The position numbers and the translations under genes were made by a program. 64,000 nucleotides of DNA. Origin: Anticarsia gemmatalis (taxonomy: Eukaryota > Arthropoda > Insecta > Lepidoptera > Erebidae). Every line of letters starts with the position of its first letter. Within the stretch, counting starts at the first letter, position 1. Below the pieces are notes generated by a model, which did not search any database, was not told the origin of the DNA, and saw only the letters and a list, made by a program, of their open reading frames with translations. Below, one piece after another: positions 37,201 through 49,577 of the stretch. The stretch spans positions 10,850,001 to 10,914,000 of the forward strand of contig NC_134745.1 of NCBI RefSeq assembly GCF_050436995.1. Direction: 5' to 3'.

Positions 37201-40200
37201 TGCCGTACTGTATCATGCGCTTTAGCATACTCCCAATACGGCAAATAGTAATTTTTTTAAATATTTCATGTGGTTTAATAGTTTATTGTGTGCTTACAAT
37301 TCTGAAATATATATGCTCTTCTAGTAATGGAGATTAAACGTACTTTATCCTTACTTTACAGAGGCATACAGAACGCTAAAAGAAGAAAAATACTTTTCCG
37401 AAAAAATCGTCATACTTTTGCGGAACCCTAAGACTGGTACGCACGCACATGTAATACGTGTACAGTTAGCTATTAAAGATTAAACTAATTCGCCTTCTCG
37501 ATCTCAGATCCCTTCCGAATTACGAACAACCCGGTTATTTCCCGAGAGAAATAAAGTGACGTTTATCACACCTGTATTTCTTTGCTTAGATTTTCTTTTA
37601 TCCTTGTATTGAAAAGCGTAACAGCCTTTTGCCTACTTCAAAAACTACCCGCCGTTTTATTATCAATACACTCGTTCTAAACAATAATATTTTTATGAAG
37701 TTTCGGCTTTAACATCAATTTGCAATTCAAAATTTTGCGTGAAATGTAATAAGTAAGTTGGTAATTAATGTATTAACGCGTTGAGTAAACGAGCGAGTAT
37801 GTAACAACTTCATTAGGACACGTAAAATAAACTGATTTGATATGCAAAGGGCGCCCGCCTGACGCGTGTAGACATTATAAACATTTATAATACGTTTAAA
37901 TTAAGCTAATTATTTGTAGCTAATCATTTGCTAGGAAAACTTTACATGTCTCTACTGTAATCACTTTTACGCATTAACTATCAACTTACGTTAAGTGTTA
38001 CGTAAACGTTAGATGTCACGTTTAATTTGTGACCTAAGATAATTTTCAGTCTGTATTTTATATACTTCTTACCTAAATACCACGCAGTTACCTACACAAC
38101 TACAAACGTACTATAGCAGTCAGTTTGCCACAACGAGTTTGAGTAATGTAAACATGGACCTTAATCCGTGAGCTAACACACTCGTCGCGTGCCACACTGT
38201 ATCCATCCTCCTACATAATTAACACATACCAGTTTTCATATCCAACATTGTTTTATAATAAAATGAGTATAAAGTTCGCAATGTAAATATTTTCTCGATC
38301 CCATTTGTTTGATGGGAAGAGTTCGTTTGGAAGCAAAATATAATTAATCGAGGTTTATCGATAGATTTATTATGGAATATGATTAATAAACTTTTATTAC
38401 ACATAGATAATAGTCCGATGAATAGAAATAAGCTTTCTATATACCGCTGCGTAGCGTACCGAAGCTCGATTCGGCTCGTGTATCTTTGCATAAACTAATT
38501 TCCAGATAAACATTATATTTTTAAAGTCTTCCAAGAAGGAAGATAAATACTTTCTTACCCAACATTTTCTCTGCTTTGCTGGACTCATTCACATTGTAAA
38601 GGTAAGAGGAAGATTTTATTCTTTTGGTATAAAGTGGCTTCTTCCTATCCTCAAACTTTCTGCATTAAACTTTCCAAACTTGTCTAGAGCGTTGCTTTCT
38701 ATCTACTCTCTGAGAAGGAAAATCTACGGTGCCTTATTTCCAACAAAGAATAGTGGCTGAATACGGTCATATTGTCTTGGGCTCCTAAGACATATTTGGA
38801 ATATCGTGTACAATCAGTATTCTTTCAACAATAAAATTATCCTTCAATCCCAGGATATAGTCGGCACATCAATACAAATCTTTCTTCACAGACGTAGAGG
38901 ACGACGTAAATAAAATGCTCGTTATTTTCAGCGGTCGAAATGTAGGTGAAAAATTGCGTATAAAAAGTGACCGCCAATCCATTTGTGAAAAGGATGCTGG
39001 AAGCGCTCTGCCTGAGTAAGGTCCTGACATACATTTTAAATTTGCAACGCATGACTGCTTTAATCAAGTAAAAGCATCTCACTAACCTTTCTGTGGTTTA
39101 TAAAATGATCACATCTTTACCTACCTATCGATTGAATGATAAAATCGAAATTATGTTTATAATGAGCAATACTGGCATTTTATAAGCTCAAATTAATGAA
39201 CGCCTGTAAAAGCACTGTAAGATATCAAACGAATCGTTTGGTCGTTTTGTATGTACTTAATTATTCTCACAAATCATGCGACGCATGACGTCATGAGAAA
39301 ATTTAAGGAAGACACATTGCGAATTCCCTGGAAAAATATATTAATATCTGTAATTAATTTGGCTCTATCGTAGATATAGCCATATAATCGCTACAATGTT
39401 TATACAACGTCATCCTTCCTCATAATTATTAAAAGTATAGGTATTCCTGAAGAGAATATCAGAAAACACGATTCAAATCATGTAATGTTAATGCGACGGT
39501 TAACACCGCCACATTTAACGGAAGTATTATGTCAGGCTCAGTTTATAGGCGCTTCCGAGGTCATGAAAATTTAAAAGCCATCTTGGTAACGAGAGAGGAC
39601 GGGCGCCGGCAACGAATGCATTAATTTAATAGTCCTCCGAGCACTTCATAGCTGTATAAATATGTACCTCGCAGATATGCTGCTCTCATTTAGATGCTAA
39701 TTCTACCGTTTTGATGACAGTTAGAAACAACGTTATTGATCTGCAATTAGATATATAAATAGCAATTAACCTAACCATAATATTCCAACAAATAATTTTA
39801 CGTATGTTGAGTTGTATGGAAGCATTGCGAAACAGGCTTTCAACTGTAGGTTCCAGAAATTTGTAGAACCGGGACCTTCCCGCGGCTCTGCCAGCATTTT
39901 ACCTACTATTTATTTAAAAAAAATAGCTTATAACATACCTCGAGATACAACCTATTACTCTGCAACATGATTTGGCGCTAACGAATAAAATGTAGGTACA
40001 ATAGACACTTTTAGACTTATAATAGCTAGAGACAATACAACTGAATTAAATTATTTATGTGATCCAAAATATATAGCTTCTAATACCTTTATTTCCTAAA
40101 GGAAACGTAGGTATATAAAATGCTAAGAATGATGTGAATGTATTAAGGCTGTAAGGCGTTTAAGCCGCGCGCAATTTCCACGGAAGCTTTCCCGTGGGAG

Positions 40201-41518
40201 TGTTGGTGTTCATAATTTCACGCTCATTTAGCTTCCAAGCACAAACTTATTACTTGTTAAACAACACTAACACTCGCTCGCTTGTCAGTCAACTACTGCG
40301 TTGTATGGTGGCTTTAGAACTGAAAAACTTTGCTGCTGTTGGTTTATTCACGTAGGTATATTTTGTTAAATGTCTGTGTTATAACATTATTATTGTTGTT
40401 ACTTATTTCTAATGTTTTGTGGTTAATGTAAGATGAATAAACATTTAATAAACTAGCTCTAGCTAGTTTACTCACAGATTTTAACAATAACTTATTTGAA
40501 GGTATCTAAACTACGTGACGCTCAAATTTTTAAATAATCTCAAATAAATATAGTGATTCCGGAGCGCCTTACATAAAAAATCACTCGTACCTAAAAGAAT
40601 ACGTAAGTTGGTTAGCATCAGCGCCTATGATGAATATTCTTTTGTTATAAAGATTTCAGCAAGAATGAGGTTTGTTCATTGTAACAAATTAATAACAATA
40701 TTTTATGCAGGTCATTGACATTACAACGTTGAGGTTTTACAACTACATCTATTATTCACAAGTTTCGAAGACTATGAACCTGAAAGCTGTACTCTTGAAA
40801 TATTAACAAAGAAAACTTTTATAAACAATTAATTAAGTAAAATACTTAAGAATGAGGGGCTTCGTCGGCAACAATTTTCTGTGTTTGATAAGTATTGTCT
40901 TGAGAGTGCTCTAACATAATTGGAATTGACTCCATCTCATGAAACTATTTACGAAATAAGTAAATATACAATCTAAAAATATATTGGAGTCAGCAATATT
41001 TTTTTATAAAATAAGTATTTAGGAATTTGTACAAAGGTATTTAAGGTAAAATTGAGCTAGTTTTTGTTTGTTCTTCCCACAGGATCTACCATCCGAGCTG
41101 GCAATAAACTAATTATCCGTAACTTTATACTGTAATTGTCATAAATAATTAACTTTAATCTAAATAAACAGTAATATCATGTCCCTTGAGTTCTAGAAGC
41201 GATAAAATAACGGCGAACACGCTCCCATTTCTGTCAAGTATAAAGAACTATACCTACATATTAAAGCCACATCTCATATTTTGCTAAGAAACCTTCACAT
41301 TCGTTAACAATGTTGCGTTGAAATAAGATATAGCAACATTTGTTATATTAAAACTTTTTCACACTGGGCTTTTTGTGCCAGCAGCTCAACAACTGTCACG
41401 AATGAAATGAAAAAGGAAGCCGGGAAAACCTCCCGGTAACAATGATATTACCTTTAACGTGTGTATACCTGAAAAAGTAAGATAGAAGATAAAAACTTGT
41501 AGCAAAATTTACAAATGT

Positions 41519-41568
41519 GAAGTGAAGGAAAACATCGTTAGGAAACCTTGCATGCCTAAAATTTGTTT
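41519..41568 (+). mobile_element. SINE fragment (same family as 35012-35346)
   Basis: About 50 bp nearly identical to the middle of the full-length SINE, including CCTTGCATGCCTAAAATTTG. The tRNA head and the 3' end are missing. Confidence 0.7.
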
Positions 41569-41969
41569 CGTCCTATTGTAAATTCGGAAGTTGCTGAGTA
41601 TGAATATATGTATGAATGTATGTTTGTTACTCTTTCATGATAAAAACAACTGGTCAGTTTTTAACGATAATATATTATATACACGTATAGTTTACAACCT
41701 AGATTTAATATATAGGATACTTTTACTATGGGTTTCTTTTTCACGCAGACGCAGTCGCGGTCGTAAGCTAGAAAAAAGATAAAGATGAAGAATAAAAGCC
41801 ATTCTTCATGATTTCAGTCTTTCTAACACATCACAAGCTACACTAGTTACAGGCAATATTGAAGTTACGCAACATTTGAAAATGTTCTGTAAACCAGACA
41901 TTTCTAGAAGTTGCGCAACATATTTATCCCTCAGTAATCGAGGCCAGCGGTGATTAAAGTGAGAGGTAC

Positions 41970-42065
41970 AAGGGCAAGGCGGGCGCTGAGTGGCGACGCT
42001 GGGACGGGCGCCTCGCAGCCGAGACACCCCAGTCACCCCCAGTCACCCCGATACACCCCGCGACG
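41970..42065. promoter_or_regulatory. GC-rich patch with a short CACCCC-type repeat
   Basis: About 95 bp of high GC with repeated CCCCAGTCACCCC-like units (near 42027-42058). It stands out from the AT-rich flanks. No exon with a good donor follows on the + strand. Possibly a regulatory element; otherwise only a compositional island. Confidence 0.25.
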
Positions 42066-42684
42066 CCTACAACTACGTATTAAGGGATAACACTAAATTG
42101 ATTTACGCGTTTCATTTAGCTAAGCAATTATCCTCGTCATTGCATGAGTTTAATATCAAACTTTGTCTAGCCTCCGGCTCTACTTGCGTTTCAGGGAAGG
42201 AGAAATTGGTTTTCTTAAAAACTGCCTGGAGTAACGAAATATCATCTGGAGCAACAAATTAGAGTAATGCAGATGTCATTTAGATGATTCGCTAATTTAA
42301 GTTAAATTGGGTCGGATAGGTTTATACTACAAGGATTCTGGTGTATGTTTATATTTTAACTTGTTAAATTGTTCATATTAATAAGTAGATATAGTTTAAA
42401 TTAACCACTGGTGAACTCAACGCTGAATGTTTTACTTTCATTACGGTAAACGGGAGTAACAAAATTCGGCATAATAAGTAGGTAGATTATGGAACAAATA
42501 GGCAGGCGAAAATCGAATCAAAACATTAGTTATGTATAAAAATAATTATACATTTCGTTTGGACGTTCCTTTTAAAATAATACAAAAATTGGTAATGTAC
42601 AATTAGTCGCGTTGAGTTATAATATTCGGATACACTAACTCCAACGTAGACCATATATCACAGCTGAATCTGAATTAAGGAAAA

Positions 42685-42845
42685 TAGTAGCTCGATACTT
42701 TACTGCCGGTACCATCGAGTATCGAGAGTTAAACGTTACAAATGTACTGCAAGTATAGTTCCAACGGCATCCGCTAGAGGCGCTGATTATATGTTCCTAC
42801 AAATTCGATAACTACCTACATGTCGATAGTCGTCAGTCGTAAAAA
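42685..42845 (+). mobile_element. MITE-like element, copy 3 of 4 (degenerate)
   Basis: Matches the family through CGATACT..., GAGTATCGAGAGTTAAACGTTACAAATGTACTGCAA, TATAGTTCC and a GATAACTAC..TCGATAGTCG block. The outer ends are eroded, so limits are approximate. Confidence 0.5.
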
Positions 42846-43197
42846 AACGCGCAAAAGGAAGCTCTTTAATCACAACACTTGACTGAAAATCGGAACTACT
42901 TACATAAAACTCGGCTCCTAAAATCCCTCAGCCTCTTACGACACTTACAAAGAAAAATGGGGACGTATTTTATCCGGAACCTTCGCGATATATATTTTAT
43001 TGTAGACGATGTATTTGAAGCTGTCTTTAGGGACTAAGCACTTTAAAAGATTTATTTTTCAAGCACTCTAGTAAGGTACGTGAAATGTTTACTACTATTT
43101 TCATAAAATATTTATATAAGATATTTATAGTGGTACATTATAAAAAAGTTGCTGGTATAATAAAATGTTATCTATGTTTTAAGACAAAACATTTTTT

Positions 43198-43330
43198 GGC
43201 ATATGACGGGATGCCCTGGACCAATTTGAAAAGGCCTGGCGGGACTTTGTCGCCGATAGGATAATTGGGAAGGAAAGGGGTAAGGCCCTTGCCCATTACT
43301 AGGGACACTCAATCAGGCTGAGGAAAGGTT
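43198..43330 (+). mobile_element. LINE 3' relic
   Basis: Contains GACGGGATGCCCTGGACC, AGGCCTGGCGGGACTTTGTCGCCGATAGGATAATTGG and GGCCCTTGCCCATTACTAGGGACAC, which read like the decayed C-terminal and 3' end of a lepidopteran non-LTR retrotransposon. Its GCCCTTGCCC..GGGACA block is shared with the SINE 3' domain, as expected if the SINE uses the machinery of such a LINE. Confidence 0.5.
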
Positions 43331-44059
43331 CATCAAAAATAACACTAACACACACAAGTTACGAAAAATATTCCCAAATAATGTAGATACAAGACACAAC
43401 ATAGGATTGACTACTGCCTGGTTGTAGATATACCTTAGCCAATGGACGATCACTATTAGGACATAAGCCGAAGCGATCCTAAGCGGCTTATATTTTTAGA
43501 TTTCCAACGAATTCCTTTGTGATCTCCGTCTGTATGCGTGAAGAGCCGACATAACGAATCCTGGTGCGGATTAACTATAACACTAAATATATTATTTAGT
43601 ATTAAAATTTTGAGGACCTGACCCTCAAAATTTATGTACATATAAAATGACATTATTACATTACATATTTAGTATGGATTAAATTATTCCCATACCAATT
43701 ACTGCTCTAATAATTTGGCTGTAGAGCTGAAATTATATTAATAGTGTTGTACCTCTCGCACAGTACACTTTGTCTTGAATCCTAAGCGCCTGTTGAATTG
43801 TAGTATCTTTGTATGGTATAAAAGAGAATCACCATATAGCCATACTCAGGCGTGGTAGTTTAATATTTCAACTACCAGTAATCGACGCGTTCAAGGTCAG
43901 CAGTAGCGCGAATTTTAAATAGTTGCTGCACTGGAAACACATATTTATGAGACACTGTTATATATTTTACGAATTTGGAATTTCCAAAAATTCTCTCTCA
44001 CTCCCGGTTTCTGAGTACATTTAACGGTAAATAAGTAAAAATTTTTTTATACGAGTTTA

Positions 44060-44165
44060 AACGCATTGGTTAGTGCTCCTCTTCAGTCTCCAATCCTAAG
44101 GAATCTTCATACCAAATTTCAACTTCCTACGCTCAGTATTTTCAGCTGTGCGTTGTCCATCAGTC
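44060..44165 (+). mobile_element. LINE 3'-tail relic
   Basis: Includes ATACCAAATTTCAACTTCCTACG and GCTGTGCGTTG, a motif string typical of non-LTR tails in Lepidoptera, ending in CAGTCAGTCA where the adjacent hairpin begins. No coding sequence. Confidence 0.45.
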
Positions 44166-44219
44166 AGTCACTACTACTACTAATAGTAGTTGTACTAATA
44201 GTAGTAGTAGTGACTGACT
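44162..44219. repeat. 58-bp near-complete palindrome (hairpin)
   Basis: A perfect 21-bp inverted repeat: the arm at 44162-44182, made of AGTCAGTC followed by ACT triplets, is matched exactly in reverse complement at 44199-44219. The 16-base centre contains a further TAGTA/TACTA match. It directly follows a LINE tail and looks like an inverted duplication of its terminal simple repeat. Confidence 0.8.
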
Positions 44220-45057
44220 TCAATACAAATAATTTGATAGTTGAAAGTGTAGCGAAAGCGATTCTGTAGTTTTCTTGGTAGTAGGTACTATTCGGTAGTC
44301 TTCGATCGATCAATTTTGGCGAAGTAAAGCTACGAGTATATATATAGCTTAGCAATAAATTGTCATCTAGGTAAGATGGTATCAAATAACGCAGCAAAAA
44401 GGTAATGCAACAGGATAAAATATATTGATAAAAAATAGTTATTTATAGTTATCAGTAACATGTACGGAAATAAAGTCCCATAGCATAACGTAACGTGTTA
44501 CAGGAGTACAGCTTAATGTGTGAGTGTGTCTATTTATCCTCTTTCCTGAATGGTATAAATTATACTGTTATATTCAACTAGGTAATTGGTCGTAACATTA
44601 TTAAAGAACAGAACAAAACAAGGAAACGGTTTCTTCACTATTATATAAGTCTGTTTTTTCCCAGACTTAGATATAAGGGATTAACCCACGAGGCGAATTT
44701 TAAGGAATATCCAGCATTTAACAAGAGAGCAACATTTTTTAAGCAGATTGTGATAAAATCATACGTCAAATTATTATTAATAGAATTTACATTACATTCC
44801 TAAATTTCATAATAATTTCTAATTATTTTACTTATTTATTGAACCCTATCGTGAAACTGCTGTGCAGGACTTTCTTGAATAGCAAGGTTTAAGCAGACAG
44901 ATAAATCAATCTACAACTTAATAATTTCTTCTTTTTGGGTTAATACTTGTTTACTTGTTAAGCCTTCGTGTCGAACATTTTACTGTTTATTTAAAATCAT
45001 TAGCAGAATTGGTAAGCATTTTGGAAACGTTGATCTAGTAACATTTATTTATATTTC

Positions 45058-45169
45058 TTAAGGGCATGAGAAATCTCCAATCCATACTTGGCCAGCGAGA
45101 TGGACTCAAGGCCTACTAAACTCCCTCGATTGGGATGAGATCCTTGCCCAGCAGTGAAACAGTCACGGG
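45058..45169 (+). mobile_element. SINE 3' fragment
   Basis: Matches the 3' domain of the full-length SINE: CATACTTGGCCAGCG, GGACTCAAGGCCTA and CCTTGCCCAGCAGTGAAACAGT, with several substitutions. The tRNA head is absent, pointing to an old, truncated insertion. Confidence 0.7.
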
Positions 45170-47259
45170 TGCAAAGAAAACGAGCAATGGATTATGTTCT
45201 TTGTGGTGATTTTCAATAAAATATCAATGTCATCGTTACCTTTCAATTAATAACTTTGTCAGACAAGAGATGAGGCGACGTTTACAAGACGTCATTGTTT
45301 TGTGAGTGTATTAGCAATTCGATGAATATGTTCTTATTAATCACCTTCAGTGTTGTTCACTGTAATTTACGATTCAAATCCCGAATGCTTTAATTTGTGT
45401 ATGTCAATGACCTTTTATTATTTATGTTTTGAATATTATAATCCATTTATTAAAACTGACGATGACCGACTGCTAGCGATCACCTTGTTGTTAGTGAAGG
45501 TAAGCGAACCATTTAATTGTAGAGTCACTATTCATAATTGTAAAAAAATATATTTTCTATTTTTATTTTAAACAATCTAAACGAAACATATGGCTAATTG
45601 TCAAGTAAGTATTCAGTGTATTCACCTGAGCTGTTTTTGGCATTTTAAAAGGAACCTATTGGAGAAACTGAGTGACTGTCAGACTTGTGTTACTGAGACT
45701 TGGACTGATGCTACCGGGAGAAGGATTAAGCCATGCTGTAGATTAATAAATAAAAAATCCTTTAAACAAAGTATTTAAGATTTAATATATATTACCTATT
45801 ACATATTCATTCACGATACAATACAGTATTAAACAATAGTTAACTGTAGTTTTGCTTTAAAAAGCTCTTTAAAAGATCTCAATCGAGTAAGAAACGATAA
45901 ACAGTTACCAGTACTTTCCTTTACACTAATTTAGCAACGTAGGTAAGGTATATTTTTAGCTAATCAATAGGCTGTAACAACCCTTCTGCTTGGAATGATT
46001 AATGTTGCGCGCCCACACCCGAAATAATACATTATTAATAGTTGGCAACACAAGTTCGATAACAACTAATTTGTTATTGTGTTACTTAAATATACATTTT
46101 ATTATGATATTATTTCTCTGCAATCCCAAAAGGAAGAATCGCAGAGAATACTTCAGGCATTAGGTTCGATACATTGTGATAAAGAGTGTAAATGAATTGG
46201 TATATTAAGCGATAATGTATCTTGACTTACTACGAAACTGCACAAATGTTATTGGAGTTTACATACAATTCTTTATAATGCTTACCTACTTAGTAAAAAC
46301 CTGCAGGCTTTTGGGTAATGGTATAGTCAATATTGTAGATAAATTTCGCAGCTTTGGGACTAACCTTGCAAATGGCGAAATGCGGTATATTCCTTACGTT
46401 TGGGTGTAGGAGGCGTAAAGTTAATAGCTGTTATTTTATTGATTTGTTTTTACTTTTTATACAATGATGTGTGATGGAAGACGGACTTAATAAATTAGAA
46501 GTTTAAAATATAAAGGAAGGAAATTACGTTTAGATATACTGTATTTAAAAATATTTTTGGATTAACTTGGTTTGGCCAGTTTGTTAAGAATTCATATTAT
46601 ATGACATCATTTTTATTGATATCTGCGAGTAGCTAGACAGAAAAATAAACTAACAGTAAAACTAGTAGAAACATCCCAACTTTATAAGCTATACAAATTG
46701 TTGAAATATTTCTGGAAAATCCTATCGAGAAATGGCGTGATGACTAATTTATCCTCAATTAATAGTTTAAAATAATATATCAGTTTGCGTAGTTTCCGTA
46801 TTCATATGAATAATTTAGTGTTGACGTCATTAAACTTAGTTTAAAATTTTTCAAACGCTCCTAATATAGCTCTTTTTCTTTTACATATTATTATGTGGTT
46901 TTTGCAACGAGGAAAACGGAGAAAGTTTTATTGAGGAAAAACAGTATTTTTCATAATATAGGTACCTATGTAAATATATCTGTGTACAGCATTGAATAGG
47001 ACTGGTTATTTAAATATTGTGCTTTATTGTCATTTGATAAATGTAATTTTATTTAATTTTATACAAAAAAATACGCTAACATACATTATGCTTGGATTGC
47101 TTGACGTTCCGGCGCAGGTTATACTCAATTATACTGGATTTCACAATAAATATTGTTTGCTATCCATGATGCTATTTTAAGTCTGCAGTACCTAATCAGT
47201 TTTCAAAAAAGAGAGCTTTTTTACTATTAACGTGATATCTTTACGTTTTAGCAAAATGT

Positions 47260-47590
47260 GATATAATGTCCTCAAGGCGAGTTTTATCTTCGGCGACCAG
47301 TTTTTTTAAAGTTGCCGTCTGTGCAGGACTTTGTTTATGGTGTCCAAGTATGTGCACAATACATAGTTACCTTACATCTCATAGCCCGGACGGCAAGCCG
47401 ACAATGAGAAGTCATGCGCAGGGCCGACAGCTTTACGTGGTCTCACGGAGGTATACAACCTCAACTTCCTAACTCCGGGCAATTTCTGAGAAATTCTTTT
47501 ACAGAAACTACTTTTTGGCCCAAAGATTAAAACCCGTAACCTCTGCGTGGCAGTCGCATAAACTATCCACTATCCATGCGCCACGACGCA
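47260..47590 (+). mobile_element. Retroelement relic
   Basis: Holds CAACTTCCTAACTCCGGGC, ACTTTTTGGCCCAAAGATTAAAACCCGTAACCTCTGCGTGGCAGTCGCATA and neighbouring blocks similar in order to a common lepidopteran repeat that carries a decayed tRNA-like end. The 68-codon open frame at 47266-47472 is part of this repeat, not a gene. Confidence 0.45.
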
Positions 47591-47889
47591 TTTTGTAGTG
47601 TATTGCAACAAGTAAATATTTTTGACTATCATTGTCAGTCATATTAATATATCATCACGCGTTGATCAATGGGAATAGCGACCGACGGGCTCGATTACCA
47701 TACATAAAATTTTTAATGAGGTAAATTTCGCAGGGCACAAGTTTAATTCTTAGCCTGAGAATAATCTTTCAAAAAAATTGTTCGAGTGGCGACAGATGAA
47801 TGAATTGTGGTCAGCGTTATACAAACTGTATGAAATCCTAACGGTCGTTTAGTAATTATAGACGACAAAAAATAGTCAGGGGATGCACT

Positions 47890-47965
47890 ATTGATAGGTT
47901 GCACACGTGCTTGGTGCCGGCCGGCGGCGGCAGGTAGCCGGGCACGTGGGCGCACTGCCACTCTA
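47890..47965. promoter_or_regulatory. GC-rich patch upstream of candidate first exons, patch 1
   Basis: About 75 bp with GCCGGCCGGCGGCGGCAGG-like composition inside AT-rich DNA, some 550 bp before the first candidate exon at 48515. A promoter-type role is only inferred. Confidence 0.25.
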
Positions 47966-48224
47966 CCGCTCTCCCAAACAGATACACGCGTCACGTACTA
48001 TCTTGTGACGCATTATTTACATCAACAAACGCATATTTTGCAAATTGTTTTTGTTATTGATATCCGAGTTATACAACTTTGTTATGATAAGTGTTTTATT
48101 ACACTACATTGAGGATAAACAAAAAATACATCGTAATGTTGTTGACAGATTTAATTATTAAATGTAAGTAGAGTAAGGTGAGTTTGGCAATGGCAATGAG
48201 AGTGGCTTGTTCGGATGACAGGCG

Positions 48225-48370
48225 GTAGCGAGTGTAGCGAGTGTAGCGACACGGCAGGAGCGCGCATGCCTTCAGCGACCGGTGCGCGGTGCGCGGCGCG
48301 GCCGGCGCGGCGCCCGCTGCGAGCACATGCAGGCTGCAGTCGCCGCCACGCGCGTCGGCGACCACACGCA
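48225..48370. promoter_or_regulatory. GC-rich candidate promoter, patch 2
   Basis: About 145 bp rich in CpG, with a short direct repeat GCGAGTGTAGCGAGTGTAGCG near 48227-48248. It ends about 145 bp before the candidate first coding exon at 48515-48563 (+ strand), a normal promoter spacing. Inference from composition and position. Confidence 0.35.
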
Positions 48371-48514
48371 CCACCGACCTATGCATAATAATATTACTAA
48401 ACAAACAAATAAACATCAAGTTCATCAATTAAAAATAATACTATTATTTTTTTAAATACTCGTATTTTTTTCTTAGCTTATTTTTCGAACGTGCATAATA
48501 AATAGACTATAAAA

Positions 48515-48563
48515 ATGTGCAAAAATGTTGCAATGGTTCCTATGAAAAAGACCGTGGATTCAG
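48515..48563 (+). CDS. Candidate alternative first coding exon 1 (rolling-stone-like gene?)
   Basis: An ATG-initiated stretch of 49 nt (MCKNVAMVPMKKTVDS plus one base) ends at a strong GTGAGTG donor. Its end phase (1) fits the acceptor at 60839, whose exon begins CG-ATG, giving an in-frame fusion to the rolling-stone-like protein. It lies just downstream of a GC-rich patch. No direct proof of splicing exists here, and it could equally belong to another transcript or to none. Confidence 0.25.
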
Positions 48564-48829
48564 GTGAGTGAATATACCTTCTTATTACTTTTCTTTTTTA
48601 CGGTCGCGCCATAAGAAAATTCAATTATGGATTTTTTAAGTACTTATTAATAATTGATTTCATTTGTATTTGAGTATAATTTTGTGCGGTTAATGTAAAG
48701 CGATTACAAGTTTGTTATTAATCGTATGTAGCTGTTACGTTTCTTAATCACACGGACCATTTGCTTGTAGTTTTACGTTTGTCGTTACTCGGTCGAAGCG
48801 TGTTTAGAAAACTTCACATTCGATCAGAA

Positions 48830-48902
48830 ATGGAAAAAATTGAAAGTCTGTTATTTTACGTGATTTTTTTTGGACTGCTCTACATTCTGTTCCGGTTCAA
48901 AT
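48830..48902 (+). CDS. Candidate alternative first coding exon 2 with a hydrophobic segment
   Basis: ATG in a reasonable context (CAGAAATGG) opens 24 codons plus one base before a perfect GTAAGT donor. The peptide begins MEKIESLLFY and is strongly hydrophobic over residues 6-21, so it would act as a signal anchor or membrane segment. It ends in phase 1, compatible with the acceptor at 60839. The next exon is not proven. Confidence 0.3.
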
Positions 48903-49139
48903 GTAAGTAAATAGAAGATAATTAATATTGATATGATATTTTTATAAACTGCGAATAAGTATTTTGTCCTTCGTGTAGTTAAACAATAACAATAAATTTA
49001 AAATTTCATCATTATAGGTCATCGTATAGTTTCGCGGTCCGGCCAATTGTCTTAAATTAGGAAGCCATTTGTTCGTATTAAGTGTCATGTGCGGCTATTA
49101 ATCGTCACGTCGATACTTCGATAGTGATGAAACGTGCGG

Positions 49140-49345
49140 TGGCATTGATCCGGCGTGATTGTGCCGGAGCCGGCCACGGGCGGCCACGGGCACAGGAGCG
49201 ATGCGGAACACCCACTTATCATATGAATTAATTCTAATCGAGATCGTGTGAGGACGATGTTATGTATAATATCGACTTTGCGTGGCGCGGCGGCAGGAGA
49301 CGGCTGGAGGCGGCAGGCGACTCCCGGCCCGCAGTGGCACAGTGT
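49140..49345. promoter_or_regulatory. GC-rich candidate promoter, patch 3
   Basis: Two blocks of high GC (about 49150-49205 and 49283-49340, with GGCGGCAGGAGACGG and GGCGGCCACGGG-like words), 210-400 bp upstream of the candidate exon 49553-49577. They may mark another start region of the downstream gene. Composition-based inference. Confidence 0.3.
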
Positions 49346-49552
49346 CACCTCGTACATGCGCATAGCCGCACATATCACTCCACTGTTTTCCTTTTAAAAA
49401 CATCGCGACGCACGAACCGTACACAATCTTCGACGTTCAAAAACAACGTAATGTGAACTACTTGTAAACGTTTTTATTAAAGTGGTATTTTGATACGCCG
49501 ACGCGCTGAAAACGAATTACTGACGCTCAAATCCCAGACCATAAACAGAAAG

Positions 49553-49577
49553 ATGAAATTGCCGAAATTGGATCTCT
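49553..49577 (+). CDS. Candidate alternative first coding exon 3
   Basis: ATG-initiated 25 nt (MKLPKLDL plus one base) ending at a GTAAGT donor in phase 1, again compatible with the acceptor at 60839. It is very short, so chance occurrence is quite possible. Its value lies in forming a series with the exons at 48515 and 48830. Confidence 0.2.

Larger units (their letters stand above)
37260..48200. other. Long intergenic region with repeats
   Basis: AT-rich and stop-rich in all frames. Content found: SINE fragment 41519-41568, GC-rich patch 41970-42065, MITE copy 42685-42845, LINE relic 43198-43330, LINE tail plus hairpin 44060-44219, SINE 3' fragment 45058-45169, retroelement relic 47260-47590 and GC-rich patch 47890-47965. 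No exon chain with matching phases was recognised. Confidence 0.5.

Noticed and set aside
36830..37248. Long overlapping open frames on both strands
   Set aside because: They arise in the most GC-rich block of the window where stop codons are rare; no domain, signal peptide or splice logic supports them.
47266..47472. 68-codon open frame on the + strand
   Set aside because: It overlaps a block that looks like a common interspersed repeat, with no recognisable protein family.
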